This document shows, piece by piece, positions 24,190 through 27,701 of a stretch of 27,701 nt of DNA. This stretch comes from Candidatus Ulvibacter alkanivorans (lineage in GTDB: Bacteria; Bacteroidota; Bacteroidia; Flavobacteriales; Flavobacteriaceae). The translations under genes and the position numbers were made by a program. Position 1 is the stretch's first letter. The number at the start of each line of letters is the position of its first letter. The stretch spans positions 1 through 27,701 of the forward strand of contig NZ_QOLC01000040.1 of assembly GCF_003333325.1 (NCBI RefSeq). The letters run 5' to 3'. Under the pieces are notes generated by a model, which did no database searches, was not told the origin of the DNA, and saw only the letters and a program-made list of their open reading frames with translations.

Positions 24190-25052
24190 GCGCCAATAAC
24201 GAAGACTGGTTATACGAGATATCGGCCAAGCGCAAATTGATCGACCTTAATTTTAAGGAGATCTGGCGGTATCGCGATCTTTTAGTCTTATTGGTAAAAC
24301 GTGATATAACAACGGTTTACAAGCAAACCATCTTAGGACCGTTGTGGTTTTTTATCCAACCACTGTTTACAGCCATAATCTTTACGCTTATCTTTAACAA
24401 CCTAGGCGCTATTAAGACCGAAGGCGTGCCTCCCATGTTGTTTAACCTCGCAGGAATTACAGCATGGAACTACTTTACGGCATGTCTTACCAAAACTTCG
24501 AATACTTTTAAAAGCAATCAGAATATTTTTGGGAAGGTCTATTTCCCCAGAGTGATCATGCCGCTGTCGGTCACGGTTTCCAATCTGTTGAAGTTTGGGA
24601 TACAACTCCTAATATTTTTTGCCTTCTATGCCTACTACTATGTGACGTTGGATTTCAACAATGGAGTAAGTCTTCTTATTCTTATGTTTCCGGTATATTT
24701 ATTTATGGTCGCTATCTTAGGTTTGGGAATGGGAATGATCATTTCTGCATTTACGACCAAGTATCGCGATCTAAGCGTGTTGGTTGGTTTCGCTACTTCC
24801 TTGCTTATGTATGTTTCGGCGGTTCCTTATCCCTTGAGTGAAGCACAAAACAAATTTCCAGCTTGGGTTGCTCAATTGGTTACATACAATCCCTTAACGC
24901 AACTTATAGAAGGATTTAGGGTGATGTTGCTTAATACAGGTACGTTCAACTGGATTGGGTTTGCATACACCTTAGCAGTTTGTATGGTAGTGTTTATTTT
25001 AGGTTTGATTATATTTAACCGAACAGAGAAGAGTTTTATAGACACGGTTTAA
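24186..25052 (+). CDS. wzm: Wzm-like ABC-2 polysaccharide export permease
   Basis: A 288-residue inner-membrane protein. After a cytoplasmic start of about 40 residues with the coupling helix LVKRDITTVYKQTILGPLWFFIQP (typical of polysaccharide ABC-2 permeases), about six helices follow. The segment AFTTKYRDLSVLVGF and the ending YNPLTQLIEGFRVMLL are also family marks. It would form the channel that flips a finished lipid-linked polysaccharide, powered by the ATPase encoded at 26407. Normally permease and ATPase genes are adjacent; here a four-helix-bundle gene and a pyruvyl transferase gene intervene. Confidence 0.93.
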   Translation: MSANNEDWLYEISAKRKLIDLNFKEIWRYRDLLVLLVKRDITTVYKQTILGPLWFFIQPLFTAIIFTLIFNNLGAIKTEGVPPMLFNLAGITAWNYFTACLTKTSNTFKSNQNIFGKVYFPRVIMPLSVTVSNLLKFGIQLLIFFAFYAYYYVTLDFNNGVSLLILMFPVYLFMVAILGLGMGMIISAFTTKYRDLSVLVGFATSLLMYVSAVPYPLSEAQNKFPAWVAQLVTYNPLTQLIEGFRVMLLNTGTFNWIGFAYTLAVCMVVFILGLIIFNRTEKSFIDTV

Positions 25053-25080
25053 TCGGTTGTCGGTTGTCGGTTTTCGGTTT
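25053..25080 (+). repeat. left-hand heptamer repeats flanking the four-helix-bundle gene
   Basis: Four tandem 7-bp units start right after the wzm stop codon: TCGGTTG, TCGGTTG, TCGGTTT, TCGGTTT. Related units in inverted orientation lie on the other side of the gene (CAACTGACA at 25492-25500, against TGTCGGTTG at 25058-25066; 8 of 9 bases pair). Confidence 0.85.
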
Positions 25081-25103
25081 AGAAGTAGATAAAAAAGGTT
25101 ACG

Positions 25104-25466
25104 ATGAAAAGCTATAAGGAATTAGATATTTACAATTTAGCTCTTGAATACGCTTTAGTAGTTCATGAAATTTCTTTGAAACTACCAACTTACGAATTAT
25201 ACGAACAAGGCAGTCAGATTAGAAGATCGTCTAAAAGTATAAAAGACAATATTGTTGAAGGATATGGAAGAAGAAGATATAAACAAGATTTTATTAGATA
25301 CGTGACTTATGCTCATGCATCCCTTTTGGAATGCTTTTCACAATTAGAAACCATCGAAAGACTATATAATATAGAGGGTGTTTCAGCATTAATTAAACAA
25401 TATGACCAGCTGGGAGGAAAAATTTATTCATTTATTAAGTATGTAGAAAATAACTGGAAAACCTAA
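25104..25466 (+). CDS. four-helix-bundle protein (TIGR02436 / 23S rRNA IVS-type)
   Basis: A 120-residue all-helical protein: KELDIYNLALEYALVVHEISLKLP, the family core QIRRSSKSIKDNIVEGYGRRRYKQDF, and two more helices to the end. It belongs to the family first seen inside 23S rRNA intervening sequences. The fold is that of the pentameric Avd accessory protein of diversity-generating retroelements. No reverse transcriptase or variable repeat is present here. Biochemical function is unknown; nucleic-acid binding is suggested by its basic surface. Base composition (about 30-33% G+C in sampled lines) is below that of the adjacent permease gene (about 43%), and the gene is bracketed by short repeats, so it looks inserted. 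It splits the export operon without breaking a gene. Confidence 0.92.
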   Translation: MKSYKELDIYNLALEYALVVHEISLKLPTYELYEQGSQIRRSSKSIKDNIVEGYGRRRYKQDFIRYVTYAHASLLECFSQLETIERLYNIEGVSALIKQYDQLGGKIYSFIKYVENNWKT

Positions 25467-25472
25467 CACACC

Positions 25473-25523
25473 ACTGACACCACACAACAAACAACTGACA
25501 TCACACAACTGATATCATAACAC
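25473..25523 (+). repeat. right-hand 16-bp repeats flanking the four-helix-bundle gene
   Basis: ACTGACACCACACAAC (25473-25488) recurs at 25494-25509 with one change. A third, degraded copy starts at 25508 (12 of 16 bases). The array ends directly before the TTG start of the pyruvyl transferase gene. Its units are related to the left-hand heptamers in inverted orientation. Confidence 0.8.
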
Positions 25524-26345
25524 TTGAAAAAAAGAAAACACATACGTCTTTTCTATTGGTCTTCTGTATTGTTTGAAAACAAAGTAGCAGAGAACTACGG
25601 GGACCTCTTATCTAAGTATATAGTAGAAAAAGTAAGTGGTAGGAAGGTGGAGTTCTATAATGCGCCTAAAAAACGGAAGGCATTATTTAAACCACGATAC
25701 CTAATGGCTATAGGGAGTATAATGAGTTATGCTTCGGAAAGAGCAGTAGTATGGGGGAGTGGGATCATTACCAAGAACGATCGTTGTAAAAATGCAACCT
25801 TTGCGGCCGTGCGCGGTCCCAAAAGTCGCGAGCGGATACAGGCGTTAGGTTATAATTGTCCTGAAGTATACGGCGACCCGGCCATATTGCTATCTCATTA
25901 TTACAAACCTCACGTAAAAAAAACACATCGCATTGGTATCATTCCACACTATATAGATTGTGAGCAGGTAGCGGCTTGGTATGCCAACGATCCTTCGGTA
26001 AAGGTGATCAATCTAATTGGCGATGATGTTGCGGCCATTACCAACGAGATCTTAAGTTGCAAACAAACCGTAAGCTCTTCCTTACACGGTGTAATTGTTT
26101 CACATACTTACGGAATACCTTCAGTTTGGACGCGTTATTCTGAAAAATTGAGCGGCGATAACATAAAGTTCGAAGATTACTTCTTGTCGGTGGGCTTAAC
26201 ACCCTATACCGGAAACCTAGTGCAACAAGCCGAGACTGTTACTGCAATGGAAGATTTGGTGCAATCACAGGGCACACCACCTAATGAAGCCACGATAAAA
26301 CAATTGCAGTATGGTCTTTTGGAGGCCTTTCCGAAGAAAATATAA
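25524..26345 (+). CDS. polysaccharide pyruvyl transferase family protein
   Basis: A 273-residue cytosolic enzyme of the PS_pyruv_trans fold, expected to add a ketal-linked pyruvate from phosphoenolpyruvate to a sugar of the repeat unit, giving it negative charge. Visible marks: ENYGDLLSKYI (23-33), VVWGSGI (75-81), AAVRGPKSRERI (94-105), VYGDPAILL (115-123) and the C-terminal SSSLHGVIVSHTYGIPSVW (184-202) with the conserved His. The start is TTG: a stop codon lies two codons upstream, and the next ATG (codon 61) would remove the first domain. The start abuts the repeat array, so the insertion may have replaced the original leader. Some members act in other glycan modifications, so the exact reaction is inferred. 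Confidence 0.88.
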   Translation: MKKRKHIRLFYWSSVLFENKVAENYGDLLSKYIVEKVSGRKVEFYNAPKKRKALFKPRYLMAIGSIMSYASERAVVWGSGIITKNDRCKNATFAAVRGPKSRERIQALGYNCPEVYGDPAILLSHYYKPHVKKTHRIGIIPHYIDCEQVAAWYANDPSVKVINLIGDDVAAITNEILSCKQTVSSSLHGVIVSHTYGIPSVWTRYSEKLSGDNIKFEDYFLSVGLTPYTGNLVQQAETVTAMEDLVQSQGTPPNEATIKQLQYGLLEAFPKKI

Positions 26346-26406
26346 ACGACATGGTACTCGAAATTTTAAAATTTAATGATATTTTGCTACAAATCCGGTA
26401 CAGCTC

Positions 26407-27701
26407 ATGAGCACTATTCTTAAAGTTGAAAATCTAAGCAAACAATACCGCCTCGGACTGGTAGGTACAGGTACGCTTAAGGATGACGTGAATCGGTTTT
26501 GGCATCGCGTACGTGGTAAGGAGGATCCTTATCTAAAAATTGGAAGTGTAAACGATAGAAGTGCCAAGGCTACTCAGGATTATGTTTGGGCCCTACAGGA
26601 TATAAATTTTGAAGTAGAAGAAGGAGAAGTGCTGGGAATCATTGGTAAGAACGGTGCCGGAAAATCAACCTTGTTAAAGATACTGTCGCGCGTAACTAGT
26701 CCCACTACAGGAATAATTAAGACCAAAGGACGTATCGCCTCTTTGCTGGAGGTGGGAACAGGATTCCACCCCGAACTCACGGGCAAGGAGAATATTTATT
26801 TGAACGGCGCTATTTTAGGAATGAGCAAAAGTGAGATACGTAGCAAGATAGACGAGATCATTGCATTTTCGGGTTGTGAGATGTATATAGACACTCCCGT
26901 AAAACGCTACAGCAGCGGTATGCGCGTTCGCTTGGCATTTGCCGTGGCAGCACATCTGGAACCCGACATTTTGGTCGTCGATGAGGTGTTGGCCGTGGGT
27001 GACGCCGAATTTCAGAAAAAAGCGATTGGGAAAATGCAAGACATCTCGCAAGGAGAAGGCCGTACCGTGTTGTTTGTGAGTCATAATATGGCTTCGGTAA
27101 AAAATTTATGTACACGAGGTATAGTCCTCGAAAATGGTAAGATGGTTTTCGAAGGAACCCAAAATGAGTCGGTTAACTATTATTTATCGGCAGAAAAGAA
27201 TAAAGCAAAAATTGATCTCGCAGAAAGAACGGATCGATTAGGAAATCAAAAATTGAAAGTAACCAACATTCAATTCTTTAACAAAGAAGGTGCTGAAATA
27301 AGAGAATTGATCTCAGGACAATATTTAAAGATACGTGTCACTATTCAGAAGAATAAAACTGTTGATTACAGCTCATTGTTTATTTCGATCAATTTTCTCG
27401 ATGATAATCTCAATTCTTCACTTTTATTTGTTAATGATGAGATGGGGTTCAAATTTACCGACCTCGCCAATCAGGATTATTTTGAGTTAGAAATTCCAAA
27501 ATTATTATTAAGAGCTGAAACCTATGGTATACGAATTTTAATTACTGAAAAAGATACCAGTCCAGATAATTTTATAGATCTGGTAGAAAATGCAGTTTCA
27601 TTAAATGTTTTAGCTGGTGATTTTTGGAACTCTGGAAGGTTAAATCGACCCGGTAGTATAGCAGTGATGCCAGGGAAGTATATAGTGACAAAAAGAGCAT
27701 A
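26407..27701 (+). CDS. wzt: Wzt-like ABC ATPase with C-terminal sugar-binding domain (runs to window edge)
   Basis: 431 codons are visible; the window ends with TA after Lys-Arg-Ala, so the stop codon is probably the next base or close by. The ATPase domain (1 to about 250) has Walker A GIIGKNGAGKST (77-88), signature YSSGMRVRLAFAVAAHL (168-184), Walker B ILVVDEVLAVGD (188-199) and switch His in VSHNMASVK. The rest (about 275-431) is a beta-rich domain like the carbohydrate-binding part of Wzt, which recognises the capped end of the polysaccharide. It powers the permease encoded at 24186. The G+C content falls sharply at the domain junction (about 48% in sampled ATPase lines against about 30-37% later). 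Confidence 0.93.
   Translation, partial: MSTILKVENLSKQYRLGLVGTGTLKDDVNRFWHRVRGKEDPYLKIGSVNDRSAKATQDYVWALQDINFEVEEGEVLGIIGKNGAGKSTLLKILSRVTSPTTGIIKTKGRIASLLEVGTGFHPELTGKENIYLNGAILGMSKSEIRSKIDEIIAFSGCEMYIDTPVKRYSSGMRVRLAFAVAAHLEPDILVVDEVLAVGDAEFQKKAIGKMQDISQGEGRTVLFVSHNMASVKNLCTRGIVLENGKMVFEGTQNESVNYYLSAEKNKAKIDLAERTDRLGNQKLKVTNIQFFNKEGAEIRELISGQYLKIRVTIQKNKTVDYSSLFISINFLDDNLNSSLLFVNDEMGFKFTDLANQDYFELEIPKLLLRAETYGIRILITEKDTSPDNFIDLVENAVSLNVLAGDFWNSGRLNRPGSIAVMPGKYIVTKRA

Noticed and set aside
25053..25523. CRISPR-like or diversity-generating retroelement reading of the repeats and the Avd-like protein
   Set aside because: Units are 7 and 16 bp without unique spacers, and no reverse transcriptase, template repeat or cas gene is present in the window.
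26361..26374. AAATTTTAAAATTT palindrome before wzt
   Set aside because: Pure A/T palindromes of this length are common in AT-rich spacers; no partner site found.

Overview
The window looks like a chromosomal segment of a marine-type Flavobacteriaceae (Bacteroidota). Evidence: a C-terminal type IX secretion sorting domain, a long (1119 aa) SecA without the zinc tail, DUF2795 and DUF4199 proteins, Bacteroidetes promoters (TTG-N19-TAnnTTTG), no clear Shine-Dalgarno sites, several TTG/GTG starts, and moderately AT-rich DNA. No rRNA, tRNA, CRISPR array, integrase or IS transposase was seen. No stretch over 300 bases lacks a gene.

Region 1 (1-4262): two ECF sigma-factor operons. The first is sigma factor, single-pass anti-sigma-like protein and a secreted DUF4097-like adhesin-type protein. 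The second is sigma factor plus a two-helix membrane anti-sigma candidate. Between them, a small membrane protein gene (DUF6249-like) runs divergently from the second sigma gene. Both of these divergent genes carry the same ECF-type promoter, TGTAAC-N17-CGTC, so the sigma factor probably drives itself and the small membrane protein.

Region 2 (4269-9509, minus strand): a DUF4199 membrane protein, a secreted beta-propeller-like T9SS cargo protein, and a translationally coupled pair of TPR proteins. One of the pair is a full TPR-TM-AraC regulator; the other has the same sensor layout without the DNA-binding domain.

Region 3 (9663-17911, minus strand): mostly housekeeping genes. These are secA, a DUF2795 protein with a textbook Bacteroidetes promoter, a PduO-type cobalamin adenosyltransferase preceded by two overlapping tiny membrane ORFs (55 and 45 aa), a LolD/MacB-type ABC ATPase, a SAM methyltransferase and an ABC-F (Uup-type) ATPase. 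Three clear intrinsic terminators separate units in regions 2 and 3.

Region 4 (17982-27701, plus strand): the front of a surface-polysaccharide locus. It holds a Wza-like export lipoprotein, a Wzc-like BY-kinase with a tyrosine-glycine tail, a small PglC-like initiating sugar transferase, a TviB-type UDP-HexNAc dehydrogenase, a TviC/WbpP-type 4-epimerase (together predicted to make UDP-GalNAcA), a Wzm-like permease, a polysaccharide pyruvyl transferase and a Wzt-like ATPase with a C-terminal sugar-recognition domain. The Wzt gene reaches the window edge. Between permease and pyruvyl transferase sits an AT-rich four-helix-bundle (TIGR02436-type) gene bracketed by short tandem repeats. It looks like a small mobile cassette inserted in the export operon and is the most unusual structure in the window.
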